Origin: Emydura subglobosa
Taxonomy: Eukaryota > Chordata > Testudines > Chelidae
Reading direction: 5' to 3'
Length of the DNA stretch: 64,000 nt
Assembly (NCBI GenBank): GCA_007922225.1
Contig: ML680086.1
Coordinates: forward strand, 6,890,065 to 6,954,064
The notes under the pieces were generated by a model. It made no database searches. It worked only from the letters and a program-made list of their open reading frames with translations, and was not told the origin of the DNA. The translations under genes and the position numbers were made by a program. Positions within the stretch are counted from its first letter, which is position 1. Each line of letters starts with the position of its first letter. Below, piece after piece: positions 33,491 through 46,839 of the stretch.

Positions 33491-33681
33491 TGCAGTGTTG
33501 TCGCCGTGATGGTCCCAGGGTACTAGAGAGACCGGGTGGGTGAGTAATATCTTTTATTTGACCAACTTCTGTTTGGTGCAAGAGACAAGCTTTCAAGCTA
33601 CACAGCTTGCCTCTCTCACCAACAGAGGTTGGTCCAATAAAAAACATTACCTCACCCACCTGGTCTCTCTAACATAGCTAG
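33491..33681. mobile_element. Foldback pair of Penelope-like remnants
   Basis: Two copies of the same end sequence in inverted orientation, meeting at about 33604. The left copy reads on the minus strand: AGCTTGAAAGCTTGTCTCTT, ACCAAACAGAAGTTGGTC, AATAAAAGATATTAC, ACCCGGTCTCTCTAG, CCCTGGGACC. The right copy reads on the plus strand: CTTGCCTCTCTCACCAACAG, GGTTGGTCCAATAAAAAAC, CACCTGGTCTCTCTAAC. The left arm keeps the GAAAGCTT side of the hammerhead-like core. The right arm starts at about the predicted cleavage point of that core. Confidence 0.75.
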
Positions 33682-35637
33682 GTACACCATACAGTCCAAC
33701 ACAGTGAATTGCACTTGGAAATGAGCTGCAAGCCAGCACAGACTGCAGAATGATTATTATATTAAATCAAAGGGCTTAGATTTTTCTTGCCTATTGCACT
33801 GCAGGCATCATTTTTCCCCGCTGTATTCCAGAAAAAAGAGCCAGAGAGCATTAAAATTCCTCATCGTTCGTGTTGCCAGTTAGCATCTCTCTGGTAATCA
33901 ATCTTTCTTAAGAATATAAACACAAAAGAATCTTCTCTTCTCCCCACTGTCTGGGAGAGGTTAGCAGCTGGGATGGGTGAAGGGGGTCATATGGAATGGA
34001 TCTGAGCTTTTCCCGGTGTCTGGAAAGAAAGAACCTGGATCAGCACTTCTGTGGGGCCTGAGAACGTTTGGAGATTTGGATTTAATGGGTCTGTTTCCAG
34101 GCCCCATGGCTACACTTTCTGGTTCCAGCCAAATTCCCAGAGCCATGATTTTTTTCAGCCTCCCCACCCCACAGCTGCAGCAGACCTGGGAGCTGCTGTT
34201 AGGGAACATAGACAATAATGCTCTCAGGAGTCTCAGCTGCACCAGGAACCTTGGTCCATTTTCAGGGGACAGGAGGGCACAGAGGTGGCATGGAGCCCGT
34301 TTCTGGTGCTATTCGGCAAGAAAGAGGGGCTAAGGGTCGCACATAAACCTCACGGGATACAACCATTCTCAGTGCATGCCCCAGGAGTGCACCCCACAGC
34401 CTCAGTCCCCATTCTGCTCCTCTGTGGGAGTTGACGTGCTCAGTCCCACACCCACTGTGCAACTAGTAACTTTAACTCTGCCCCAGTAACTGCATTGCTG
34501 GTACTAGTCCTTATTCAGAGGTTGGCATGCATGGATCTCAAAGCATTTCACAAAGGGGAAGAAGCATTTACTACCCCCCTGTCATAGACGGGGCTACTGG
34601 AGGCACAGAGGGGAAGGGCCAAATTTGCAAGAGTGGCTTCTAATTTGGGGTTCCTCAGAGTCTTAGTATTTACGTTTTTGAAACCTCGGCCTGATTTCCT
34701 GCAATTCCACAGTAAGTCTGTGGGAGATGCAAGGAGCCCAGCAACACTGACCATAGAGCCTCAACAGTCAACGTCCAAAGCTGGGCATGCAAAAAATGAG
34801 GCACCAAAATCAAGGGCCCCATTCTGAAAGTTCGGCCACAGGTAAGAAGCTCAGGTTCACCCTGCGAGTTGGCAAGTCTAAGCTGCTCAGAAAGGCAAAG
34901 CAAAAACCTGCTAAAATAGAAATAAAATCATGCCCAGCTCAGCTGGGAGTCTGGTCACAGACAGGTCCCTTGGCTCAGCTTCTTAAAGCCCCGCTATTCA
35001 CCGAAAATCAGTTCACAGAAAGCAACTCGATCAAAAGTCCCAGGCCCATAACAACGCTGGATAAAATAAACTCTCCCATGGCTGAATGAGCCCTAGCAGT
35101 GATTCTGATGCATGGACTCCTATAGCTATCCTGCCAACTCACACACTGTGTTGCTACCCAGGACAGAACCAAGGTGAAACAGCTGCAGCTGCCTCCCAGA
35201 GACCAAAGATCGCCATTCTCTGTTGCTCTGCACCTGGCTGTTTACCCTGCTGCAAAGCAAAAGGAAAGCGGGTGTCATATGCAACCAAATCACTAGCAGC
35301 GGCAGGTTGCATGCACTTTGCTCTAAATTTGCACTGGGGCAAACTCAAGGTGAAGGGCAATGGGGACTCAGGCTCCCAATGGTCTCCTGCAGACTCCAGA
35401 GAGCAAGGGGCACTTTCATCTGTTTCTGAGATGGCTGCTTGGGACCGTAATCTATGTGGTTGTGGAAAACAGCTCACTGAAGAAAGCCGGAGTTCAGCCC
35501 AGAAATTGGTGCCTCTTCGTCAAGGGTTTTTCATAAGACAACAGCATCTGTGACGCACATGTGTGTCCTGATGCAAGTTTAAAAATACACTGATACCTCC
35601 TGGAAAATATTGATAAATATCCTGTTTTGAGATCAGT
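33682..35637 (-). other. Intron 2 interval with one MIR-like relic
   Basis: 33720-33935 is AT-rich with no recognised identity. A MIR-like piece lies at 34515-34625. Nothing else is recognised. Confidence 0.5.
34515..34625 (+). repeat. MIR3-like SINE relic
   Basis: Contains ATCTCAAAGCATTTCACAAA, ACCCCCCTGTCATAGACGGG and GGAGGCACAGAGGGG in the order seen in MIR3-type repeats. Confidence 0.55.
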
Positions 35638-36590
35638 CCTGTTTTGTTCAACATCTTTATTACTAATCTGGAGGATGGGGTAGATTGCACCCTCAGCAAG
35701 TTTGCGGACGACACTAAGCTGGGGGGAGTGGTAGATACCCTGGAAGGTAGGGATAGGATACAGAGTGACCTAAACAAACTGGAGGATTGGGCCAAAAGAA
35801 ATCTAAAGAGGTTCAACAAAGAAAAGTGCAGAGTCCTCCACTTAGGAAGGAAGAATCCCATGCACAGCTATAGACTGGGGACCGACGAGCTGGGCAGCAG
35901 CTCTGCAGAAAAGGACCTGGGGGTAACAGTGGATAAAAAGCTGGATATGAGTCAGCAGTGTGCCCTGGTTGCCAAGAAGGCTAATAGCATATTGGGCTGC
36001 ATTAGGAGGGGCATTGCCAGCAGGTCACGGGAAGTGATTATTCCTCTCTATTCGGCATTGGTGAGGCCGCATTTAGAATATTGTGTCCAGTTTTGGGCCC
36101 CCCACTACAAAAAGGATGTGGACAAGTTGGAGAGAGTCCAGCGGAGGGCAACAAATATGATTGGGGGCTGGAGCACAGGACTTATGAGGAGAGGCTGAGG
36201 GAACTGGGCTTCTTTAGTCTACAAAAGAGAAGAATGAGGGGGGATTTGATAGCGGCCTTTAACTACCTGAAAGGGGGTTCCAGGGAGGATGGGGCTAGGC
36301 TGTTCTCGGTGGTGGCAGATGACAGAACAAGGAGCAACAGTCTCAAGTTGCAGGGCGGGAGGTCTAGGTTGGACATTAGGAAAAAGTTTTTCACTAGGAG
36401 GGTGGTGAAGCACTGGAATGGGTTACCTAGGGAGATGGTGGAATCTCCATCCTTAGAGGTTTTTAAGCTGAGGCTTGACAAAGCCCTGGATGGGATGATA
36501 TAGCTGAGATTAGTCCTGCTTTGAGCAGGGGGTTGGACTAGATGACCTCCTGAGGTCCCTTCCAACTCTAATATTCTATGATTCTATGAT
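35638..36590 (+). mobile_element. CR1 LINE fragment with frameshifted RT end
   Basis: Covers the last third of the CR1 at 27 kb, starting just before the FNIF..N block of RT and ending in two ATTCTATG units. It is collinear with 28524-29481 with scattered substitutions. One base is lost near 36165 (ATTGGGGGCTGGAG where the intact copy has one base more), which splits the frame into 35644-36198 and 36081-36503. Same orientation as the intact CR1. Confidence 0.95.
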
Positions 36591-36788
36591 CACTGGCCTT
36601 TATACACTTCCTGCTGGTTCAGAATCCATCAGCTCCTGCTGTGTTTCTAACCTGATGTCACAAGCCTCTGTCTCTGACATATAGTTGCCATAGAGATGAT
36701 AGTGACATCATGAGCTGCTGACAATGATGTCAAACAAGGGATATACAGCAGGGGCATGAGACTCCTAAGTAAGCTGTCCATAAAGCAG

Positions 36789-36868
36789 CATTAGAGAGAC
36801 CAGGTGGGAGATGTAATATCTTTTACTGGACCAACTTCTGTTGGTGAGAGAGACAAGCTTACGAGGCA
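36789..36868 (-). mobile_element. Penelope-like remnant, short single copy
   Basis: On the minus strand: GTAAGCTTGTCTCTCTCACC, AACAGAAGTTGGTCCAGTAA, AAGATATTACATCTCCCACC, TGGTCTCTCTAA. It is cut off about ten bases upstream of the predicted cleavage point. The GAAA of the core reads GTAA. Confidence 0.65.
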
Positions 36869-37369
36869 GCAGTCATTCTTGAAAGTTAAAGGCAGGAATT
36901 GGTTTTGGAAAATGGCCTTACTACCTCTGCTAGTCTAGATTTTACTTCAACACACAAAGTCTCCTAGGATTTCACCCGAGAGCATAATGCAGGTTCATTG
37001 TTTTGCTACAAGAACATGCAGAGAAGTTCTGAATCAACCTATTTGTCAGCTGTCAGAGTGCACCTAGCAACTTCTTCCCTACATACCCAGAGCTCTCCAA
37101 TGGCATCTGTACATGTCACCGCATCTCAAAGATGTCACATGCTACAGAGCCAACACAAATGATTTTGGGATTAGGCTTTTAAGAGATCCTAAAGTGATCT
37201 CAGATCAGCTCCCGCTGTGCTGCGGAGCAATGTTACCAAGGATGAGGAAACCAGTCCAAAAAAATAAGATATTCTGCAAAGGAGAGCCGTGGCTCACTAA
37301 TCCCCTAGAATGCTTTGAATGTTTCAGTAAAGTGGTGGGCAAAGGAGAGCTGGCTGACAGTTTAGACTT

Positions 37370-38345
37370 AGGATAGAAAGGAATGTGAAGAACTTCAGAA
37401 GCTAAATAAATGGGCAACATGAAGGCAGATAGCAAAGTAATGCATGCTGGAGGAACCAATTTGAACTACTCAGAAATCTTGCAAGGTTCTAAATTAACAG
37501 TTTCGAGTCAGGAAAATGACCCAGGCATTATTGTGGACGGCACAAGGAAGACCTCTGCTCACTGTGCAGCTGCACTCACAAAAGCAAATACATTAGCACA
37601 CATAAGGATTGGATGGAGAGCAATACGCAACACTTTATAATGTCATTATAAAAATCAGTGGTTCACCCCTATTTAGATTCGGTGTGCAGTATTTGTTCAC
37701 TTCATCTCAAAAAGGACGTTACAGAATTAGAGAAAATTCAGAGAACAGTGACAGGAATGATCAATGGCCTGGAAAAACTCTCCCCTGAAGAAAAACTGAA
37801 AAGATTGGGATTGTTATTTTAGGACAGAGACAAATAAGAGGGGGACATGATAAAAGTCTATAAAACCTTGAATGGTCTAGAGAAGATAGACTGGGAGCTT
37901 TTGTTCTCCCTGTCTCATAACACAAGAACAAAGGGACATTCAGTAAAACAGAAAGATGGGAAATTCAAAACCGATAGCAGGAAAAACAACGTCTAATTAG
38001 ACTGTGGAACATGCTACCACAGAATATTGCTGAGGCCAAGAATTTAGTGAGGTTCACAGAGAGATTGGACATTTAATAGGTAACAAAATTATCCAGAGTT
38101 GTAATAGTTAATGCAAAAAATCAAAATTTTCAAAGGAATATACAACTTCAAGTTTTAGGTCTCAACCCATTCTCTGATTATTAGGGGTTAGGATAGGACT
38201 TGCATGGGGGGAAGATTATCTCACATCTGACCACCGTGGGATTGTTGCAGCTTCCTCTGAATCATCTGGTACTATCAGGGACAGGATATTGGGCCAAGTG
38301 AAACAAGGGTCTTATCCAGTCTGGCAATTCCTCTGTTCCTAAGAG
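37370..38345 (+). mobile_element. Old L3/CR1 element, C-terminal RT region and 3' end
   Basis: Decayed plus-strand frame with pieces parallel to the intact CR1: KVMHAGGTNLN (compare [11 protein letters not shown]), DPGIIVDGTRK ([10 protein letters not shown]), HCAAALTKANT ([10 protein letters not shown]), then LEKIQRTVTGMINGLEKL ([16 protein letters not shown]), and the terminal TTATCCAGTCTGGCAATTCC typical of L3. Several stops and shifts. Much older than the ATTCTATG-tailed CR1s. Confidence 0.85.
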
Positions 38346-38647
38346 CCTCAAATTTCACTCATTCCCCAGAGGAAAGTGTTTTGAAATTGCAGAACTGCTT
38401 CGGTATCTCTTCTTCCAGATGCAGTATATTCTGCACCAAAATACCTTCTCCCACCCCCCCACATTTGCCAATATCAAATGTTAAGAGATCTCAGCAGATC
38501 TAGCCATTTCTGTTGGATTGGTTGCTGCTCTCAAATCTCTTGGCTCCAAGAGTCGGCAGAGTTCAATGCATTCCTGGCCGGGATGCGAGGAGGAATTTTT
38601 AAAAGAGTGTAAATCACTTAGGAGCACGTGTCTCAGTGACTTTCAAA

Positions 38648-38835
38648 GTAGAGCTGGCCAGAAACACCACGTCAGAGTTCCTGAAACAAAATATTTTTGC
38701 GATTTACAGTTTACGAGAAATTTCAAAAAATTTGGTTTCAGTTCAAATGAGACCACACCAAAATTTCAAAATCACCCACAAACCAGAAACCACAAGTGTT
38801 GGCCACATCTGTTTCAAAAGGAACTTGTGCTTCTA
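38648..38835 (+). repeat. Fragment of the AGAGCTGG-type dispersed element
   Basis: Starts TAGAGCTGGCCAGAAAC and continues into A/T-rich sequence with GAAATTTCAAAAAATTTGG, as in the copies at 17.33 and 46.84 kb. Confidence 0.45.
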
Positions 38836-41474
38836 AATCTCTTAGGTGCTTCTGAAAATGCCACCTTTCAATTACAATAAAACGACACAGCTCACAATCT
38901 TAGATACTCCTGTTGCAGGCCTGCACTGGATAAACAGATTTAGGGAAGAACAAAGGACTATAGATCTTCAGGAGACACATTTTTCCCATGAAAGCAAGAA
39001 GAACTTTGGAGCAGTTGGGGAGACTTTTAGCAGTAAAAGCTATTAACAGAGCTGTCTGCATCTATGATTAAAGCCCCAGAGGCCCAAATGCTAGCACAGA
39101 GTGAAACAAAGTAACCACCAGACTCACTTAAATCTTTTTTAATAGCTTCCTCAGCAGCTAAGACCTAGTCTACAAAATAAACACTAGTAGGCTGCTTTTT
39201 CAGATGTGCTAACATGTGAGTCTAGGATGCCCTTTGGAGGAGGCGAGGTACATTTGGGTAACACATGCAATGCCTGGAACACATCTAAACTCAATAATGA
39301 ATCGATGATCAATGGAAAACAATCTTCTTAAATCAACAGACGAATGTCGTTATACCTCAGAACCTGTCAATCATTCTACAGGCGCCACACCTCTCCCCAG
39401 GCGCTTTTAAGCCATACAGTAGGCTGAGACGCACACCGTAATGCAGCTTACCATTTACGAGCCATAAAGAAAGCTCTGCTAATCTGGTTGATGAATTATT
39501 CCTAAAGTCCACAGCAATACAGCCTTAAGGGGTTTCCAAATAGCCCACATGCTTGGTCAGGTGGGCAGGAATCCAGCTGTGAAACAAATAAAAAAAATTC
39601 CACAAAGCTCCAATGCTCAAAGTGGTGGGTACTTCCCCTGGTTTGGACTCCTGCACACAGACCCCAGATGTCTTTGGTCTAACGCTGCTGATTGAGTCCC
39701 CAGAGGGACCTGCTTCTCTTTACTGTGCACCTTGGCTCCACATCGGACAGCAGCAGCTGGGGGACAGAGGAAAAGAGTGGCTGGGTGGCAATCACCCTCT
39801 ACCTCCCCCACCCCACCCCCACCCATACCAGAACCTGGGTTCAAATCCCGCCTCTGCTTGTCAGCGGAAGTGAGCTGGAAAGGTCTCCTCCAGACCCACA
39901 AAAGCACTCCACGGCTTGGCATGGCTGGCAGTGCCTGCTGAGGACAGAGCCCGGGCTGGGCGAACAGGGAGAGATGCAGGACGGGGTTAAATGAACCATG
40001 GGGAAAGCCCACCGCTGTTTGTCTGTCCCCGAATACAACCCCAGGTTCAGGACTCTAGAGTGAATTTGTAAAGTCCAGGCCTCTGGGTGATAGGGAGGGA
40101 AGCACTGCCCAGCGCAGCCCCACAGTGCCCTCTACGCAGGCAGGCTGCCCCTGGGACTCTAGTGCTGCAGGATTTCACACCTTGACATACACATTAAAAG
40201 CCTCTGGTGCTCCCGGGCCCTGCACTGAGAGGGACCCTGCTGAGCTGCTTCCCACCTGGGAGGGAGATGCCTGATGTTCAAGTCTGAAGCCTTCTAGTTC
40301 CAACCCAGTTGCGGTTTCCTTGGGGACTCGACCTCTGCTTGGATTTGGGGGAGGGGACTGGCTGGCAAAAGCTCACCCATTCAACCGGGCTCCAAAACTC
40401 GCAGACTGCCCTTCCAGGCTTACAGGCCAGATGTGCAAAGGTATTTTGGCACCTCAAGGCATTTTCAAAAGCACCTAGACACCTAACTCCCACTGATTTC
40501 TGGACCAGAACTTTGGAACAGCCAAAGAGGACACGGGGCCAAAACATCCACCCAAAGGTCTTACACTCTGCCCAGTGCATGCTATGACAGGACTGGCTGA
40601 GCTGAGTCATTCATTGCTGAGGTGATACCCACATTGGCTCTTTTGAAAATGTAGGCTGTGATTCAGGCGTGCCTCAGTTTCTGGTGAGCCCCCATCCTCT
40701 GAAAACCGGAACCCGTCCAGGTGTTTGAAGTTGGGCCCCCAAAGTCACTAGTCCCTGTCATAGTGGTGGCCCTGATCAGCACAGCGCGTGGAATAGGTAA
40801 CTCACTCTCCAGTCTCCGTGTTTTGATGTAAAAGCCTCCAGTCACCTGGGATAGAAGATGCAGCAAAAACTGCCCTGGAAGTGTCTATGGTTGACGTCTC
40901 CCTTCCACGTACACAAGCTCCTCTGTGCAGATTTAGGTAAGGAAGTGCAGTGTTTGCAGCTTGTGGGGACGCTCTCAGGCCTGGAAAAGCTCAGCAGCAC
41001 ATCTGCACAAACACAGCCCTGGCTGCTCCGCCGGGGAAACGCAGCTCAAATTTGACTCCCAACCAAATACGCTGAAGGGAGCGAGCCTTTCCAGGGCGAG
41101 GTTTCCAGGGGCAGGCATGTGCCATCTCCTGGAAAGGAGTGTGCAGGCTGTCTGGGGGGTGAGCACACCTGGGCAGCCCCTCCAATGTTCAGCAGCTAGA
41201 AGAAGGGAGTGCGGGCAGCCAGGAGTCCCAGTTTTAACCCATTCACAAGGCTGCTGGCTCAGGCTCCAATTACCAGGCTTCTCTCAGGCTGGCAGGGACA
41301 GCCCAACTAGAGGGGAACCGTATGTCACACTTGGGAAAGTGCCCACAGGAGACTGCTCCAGAGGTTAATCCTCCCCAGACTGCCAGCCAGGTGGGCACAG
41401 CCCAACCGAGCTGTCAGACTGTCACAGCACCTTGCAGTGCCATGCCATGCTGCAGTGACACAGCGGCTGAAGGA
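38836..41474 (-). other. Intron 2 interval with a MIR-like piece
   Basis: 39815-39885 has CCTGGGTTCAAATCCCGCC, a box B-like MIR head. Otherwise nothing recognised. Confidence 0.5.
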
Positions 41475-41640
41475 ACATCTTGTACTGACCCAACTTGTGC
41501 TGGCCACAGAGACAAGCTTTTGAGGTGCAGAGCAGCTCTGTGCAGTGTCTCTTTCACCAGCAGACATTGATCCAGTAAAAGATATCCCCTTCCCCCCATC
41601 TTGTCTCTCTAACAGCCTGGGAACAACTACACTGCAAACA
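41475..41640. mobile_element. Foldback pair of Penelope-like remnants
   Basis: Left arm (minus strand): ACCTCAAAAGCTTGTCTCTG, then CACAAGTTGGGTCAGTACAA. Right arm (plus strand): TGTCTCTTTCACCAGCAGAC, then TTGATCCAGTAAAAGATATC, TTGTCTCTCTAACAGCCTGG and AACTACACTGC. The arms meet at about 41544. The right arm begins one base before the predicted hammerhead cleavage position, whereas the left arm extends back through GAAA-like AAAA and a stem II-like sequence. Confidence 0.65.
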
Positions 41641-44600
41641 ACTGTGCACCAGTGTCACTCAGCTGCTCCCTCAGCTCTCCCCACCAGGCACCACATGCAC
41701 CCTGAGAGATTTATGAGGCTCCGTGGAGCCTCTTTTGGCTCTGCATAGGGCACAATGCTGTCCGCAGGAATAGGGCCAGTGTGTCTGCCCAATGTGCCTG
41801 CTGAGACATCAGGATCTTTCGCTGTTTCACCAAGCACCCAGGAGGGAGGGAAGAGAGAAAGGAGAAACTTCCCTACCCCCAGCAGCTGGTGGAGGGTTAG
41901 AGAGGGGAGAAAGAGAGAGTCACTTGTACAGTGTTTGAAGAAAGCGACTCTTTTTGGGATTCTTTACCAGTTTCACATGATCCCACTCCCAACCCCACTG
42001 GCCTGCACAGATGCAAGGACCAGATAGTCATCCAGGGGAGGAGGGAGAGATCCTGGCATGGATCACAGGGGAACAATCTTACCTTCAATGCCAGAATATA
42101 TAAATATAGGATAAAATATAAAAACTCCACAACCTAGGAAATCCCCACTCAAAAACTTTGTTAGAAATTGTCTGAGGTTGAAAGGGTGTTAACGGTTACT
42201 GCAGCTAACACCCAGCTGCATAGTTTGAAATCTCCCTATCACACATACATAAGGAGCTGGTAAGTAAGGAACCCATCAGCCAACTTTCGATTACTGACTA
42301 TTACCAACCTAATCCTAACACCCATTCATCCTTCACTCTGTGCCCGGGTTTGGTAGTTTAACTGAGCAATGGCATCAGTCATGTGTCTGAGAGTATGCAT
42401 GCTGTCTGTAAAATGCATACAATAGTTTTTTTTTTTAAATTAGGGTCTCAATCATCTTAGTGGCAAAAATCTCAATGACATCAGCGGAAGCAGCAGCAGG
42501 CCCTAAGCATTCCAATGTTTATATGAGTTTTATTAGCCAGTGATGTGCCACTAACAGGGAAGGCAACTCCTGTAGGAGTGAAATTAGAGTATTTAATTTG
42601 ATCTTCACATTACTCCATTTTGAGTGTATCATGTTCCAGGTGTGATAACGTACATATTGAGTCACAATGGATTGTGTCTCATCAACATGCTATACTGACA
42701 ACATACTCATGGCTGGGGAAAGGTGCATCTGCATTTTATCATGTTGAAATGTCCACCACCAAAAACTTTGCTGGCTTCAAGCTAAGTTTGCTTAAGTGCA
42801 AAATCCAACCACACAATCCCTGAAAAATCAAAGACCTGTCCAGTTTTGGAATTCTTCCTTTTAACCACCACAGACTGCATTACCTGCTCTCCCTGGGACA
42901 CGCCACACCCCCACAGGAAAATCCCTTGCAATTCCATCATATACAAATACACAGTGCACGTACCAAACTCCTTGAACACCAGCATGAAGCCTGACCTCCT
43001 AGCCCAGCAGCTGTACCATGTCTCTGCTGTGGTTGCGTGTGCACCGTGGAGGTATACGACTGGTCGCATACACGTGGGGAAGGTTGGGTTCAGAGCTAGG
43101 GATTTGCATGGGGCTGTGTTTGCTGGAGGAATAGTTAGCCTCCTTTCAACCTTAACTATCTTCTAAGCAAGAATTAGGTGTTGGGATTTTAATTACTCTC
43201 CTGTTTTCCAGCTTTGAAGGGGAGAAGGGAAGCGGCTCAGTCTCTTCTCCAATGGCCTGGGGATTCTCAGACATCCTAGGTGCAGTCACAAAGGAACCAA
43301 GTCACAGGAAGACAGCACCACGACAAATGGAAACCCTGCAGCACACACTGAATCATCATAAACCAAAGCTCTTTCTGTAGCAGCCCACCACTGTGCCTGG
43401 AAGGGGGCAGGGAGTCGAGGAAGAGGACTAGGTCAGGACAGCTCCACTTAGGAGCAACAGAGGAGTTCCCATGGGTGAGTGAGATTTGCAACATGGCACC
43501 TGACAGTAGCACTTTAAAACAGTAAGAATGAACTAGCCACCCTCACTTGTAGGAGAAGGCAGAGTGGATGTGATTCAGGCCTCACTGCTGACATTCTGCT
43601 CTAACTAAAGGCACGCTCCTTTGCTGGAAGAGCTGGGACAAATTGAGTCCCTTTTCCAAACAGCTACCCAGCTTGCCAGAGCAAAAACAGGCATATATGA
43701 GATCTTCTCTGGATCATGGATCAATGCTCCAGAGCTTCCGTACCCTCCCTACTCCCTGCCCCAGCCTCGTGGCTCCTGACACTCAAGTGACTCGCTAGAG
43801 AAAAGAACACGTTGCTGGAATCTGTATAAATAGCGCTCTCCATTCAAAGGGCAGCATCTCACTTTCTCTCCTAGCCACGACTGTCGGCTCTTCCTTAAAA
43901 GGAAAAATACCAGAAGAATGTAACCTTTTCGAATTACTACCTCAAATTACAAGGGAGACTAAATCACTGAGCAGAAATTAAATATAAACAGAAGAATTAA
44001 GGATCTCACAGGATACAGCTAACATCAGACTTCAATGCTAGAGGTCAGGACATGGCCTGGCAGCTCCGCATTGCAATACGTGAGCATGTAGCCCATGGGG
44101 CTAGCTTTAGCGTTTATTTTATTTAGCAGTAACGCAAGGAACCTCCAGGCTTGTATCATGTAAGACACTGGCTCCAGCAGATAGCATAAGGCTTGAGGCT
44201 CATGAACATTGGCACAGATAAATGTTCCAATGGTCACCCCTAAGTTTTGGGGAACTGGAAATAGAGTGTTTTAGGAAGAAGTTTGTCCATAATACCTCCA
44301 GCCAACCACAGGAACATGAGCTAACACCAGCTTATGGATATTTTAGGATAGGAACATCTGCAGATGTCTGACCACAGGAGTGCCATGGCAGTGAATTGAC
44401 ATATATGATCATAAGTTGAGATCATTAATACACCAGCCCATAGGAGAAGGGCACCCCAATGTTAGTAGGGTGAGGAAATACAGATAAGGAAGAGGGGAGA
44501 AACCCTTGCTGAATATGCATTAGGCATAGTGGTGTCACCATAACGTATTATAAAAGTTGTATCCCAGCCCATGTGTGGATGGAAAGAGAAATGCAGCCTT

Positions 44601-46839
44601 TGGAAGGGGTCAGGATGATGGCCACTGGTGATGAGGAGGAAGGTGATGGTGATGAGGAAGATAATGGCTAACATTGCAGGTTGTTCTGCAAGGGATGGTG
44701 AGAGTATATGAATGTTCAGATGTATGTCCTGTATTCTCTCTATCTCCCTTGCTGGGTGAGAGTGTTTGTGACTTTGCTAATGTATTAATAAACTATTCTA
44801 AATACAGAAAGGTTTCTAAAGTGAGAGTGTTGCACCTGTGCACATCGGGATTCCCAACTGAACAGTCATTTTAATAATACCGGCCTGATCTCGGGACAAG
44901 AACCTGTCAACCCTCAGAGTGATACCTGGGAATTCTTAAGTATCAATGTAATTAATATATAATCAATAGATTGGGCTACAAGAGGCAGGAAGTTTCTGAG
45001 TGGAAGTAAGGCAAACACCTCAATTTATTTGGGTATTTGGGTTTTTTTAAACAAAGCGGTTACTCTGAGGACCAAACTTTCCAAAGCAGAGGCCTGAGGT
45101 CCACACACAAATAACATGCACACACAATGCACCTGTGATCGTGCAGACAGCTACTGCAACTGGATACACAAATCAGTCGGAGGCATCTAACTAGACACCT
45201 GCACTTCCATTTGTAATTGTGTATGCGTTTACAAGTGTGTTCATCTGAGCACATTTGTGTTTGTGTTCAGAACCTGGTCCTCCACCACATGACTCATGAA
45301 ACATGGTCTGAAAGTCTCCTGCATTCTGTTGGCAAGCTGCACATCTAGGAAGACTTCCCGCTGGGATCGCTCAGGATAAAGGCAGCTCCCATTGTTGGAC
45401 CACAAGTTAATTTGCCAGTTGCATAGCCAGAGGAAGGAAGAGAGCTGCCTGCACTCTGGAAATGTCTTGCTTTCCGTTTGCTCTTAGTGTGTAGGTAGTA
45501 TCTGATTGCTGCACTCACTTCACCTTTACTATAAGATATCTCCACAGCTCTCTTTCTGTTCCCTGGCATGGATACCGATCGCAGGAACACGAAGCCAGAG
45601 CTCCCTCTCCCACGGAAGTGCCGGGGCCCATGGAAAACTCTGCAGCATTCTTCTCATAGATGCTTCCTGGAGAAGCCTGCCCCTCTGGAGTTGCAGATTT
45701 TGGAGGCAGTGCCTATCCTAGCCCAGATCCACATGGAGATAGGCATTATCATACAGGGATGACTGCAGCTTCTCCGCCCTCCCTCCTCCTGTGCAAGCAG
45801 AGTTCCACTAGCGTAGCAGCCCCAAAGGGAACTAAGACAGTCACAGCTCCCTTTGGTCAGCATTTATGTCCAGAATACCAGGGAAAGTGGCATGGAAACT
45901 GACTCCCTCCTGCTTCAATCCTTTCTGTCCCTAATGCTCAGAGGAGCACTGCCCACGCAGTGCTTCCATTCAGGGGCATCTGAGGGGAACGGTGCAGAGG
46001 CTGCACCCTGCCATTCTGGACAACCTGGTCATGCAAAGTCTCCTGGGGGACTCCTCGATCTGCAGCATCTAGCCCTGTTTCGGCACTGCACCACCAGGCC
46101 TGGCTCAGTGTCCTGGCTACCGAGGACGGAGGTGCCCCAGAAAATATCATGGGCAACTCTTTCCATTTGTAAATAATTTGGGGTGGGGAGGAGGGGATGG
46201 GAGAAAATATCAGAAGGGAATTAATGTGAAGAGAAATAAAAATGCCAGAGTAATAGGAACGAGTTTAAGACACCATAGAGCAGGGAGCTCAGGGTCCCAA
46301 AGGCGAGGAGTATCTCCTGGGGGCCTGACTGCTAGCTGTCCCTTGCTTGGTGAACTCTGACATTTAAGCCATGAGATTTTGCACACGGTTTGCTAAACCT
46401 GGATTGGGAGTGAAGGTTGTCACGTCAGCTGGCAAACGTGCCGTAAGTGCCATGAAACGGGCAAGAGGCCACCCCTAGGGGACAGCACGAAGTTTAGTTA
46501 AAAGGCCCCAGGCTGAAAATTCAGGCACAAACAGAAGGTGTTGGTAGGGAAAAAAGGGCATCATTGCCCGCTCAACTGAACCTGAAGGATTCAGCAGGGG
46601 GGAACCACTGTGCATCACCAAACTACTGCTTTCATTTCCAGTGGAGAGGGAAATTCGGGAGTAAATGGAACATAGTTTCACTTTCTCATGACTGCTCCAC
46701 TTTCCAGCATATGGCCCAGCACTGAGGATTTTTTCTTGCAGATATAAATTCTAAACAGCACCAAGACAGGCCGAAACCACACCCCCAGATAGGAGACTGC
46801 TCTGGACCCACCTCTGCACCTGATGTTTGGCTTGTATAA
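41641..46839 (-). other. Intron 2 interval without recognised feature
   Basis: About 5.2 kb. Contains a T run at 42427-42436 and a GATGATG-rich patch at 44620-44665. No gene, RNA or repeat family recognised. Confidence 0.5.
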
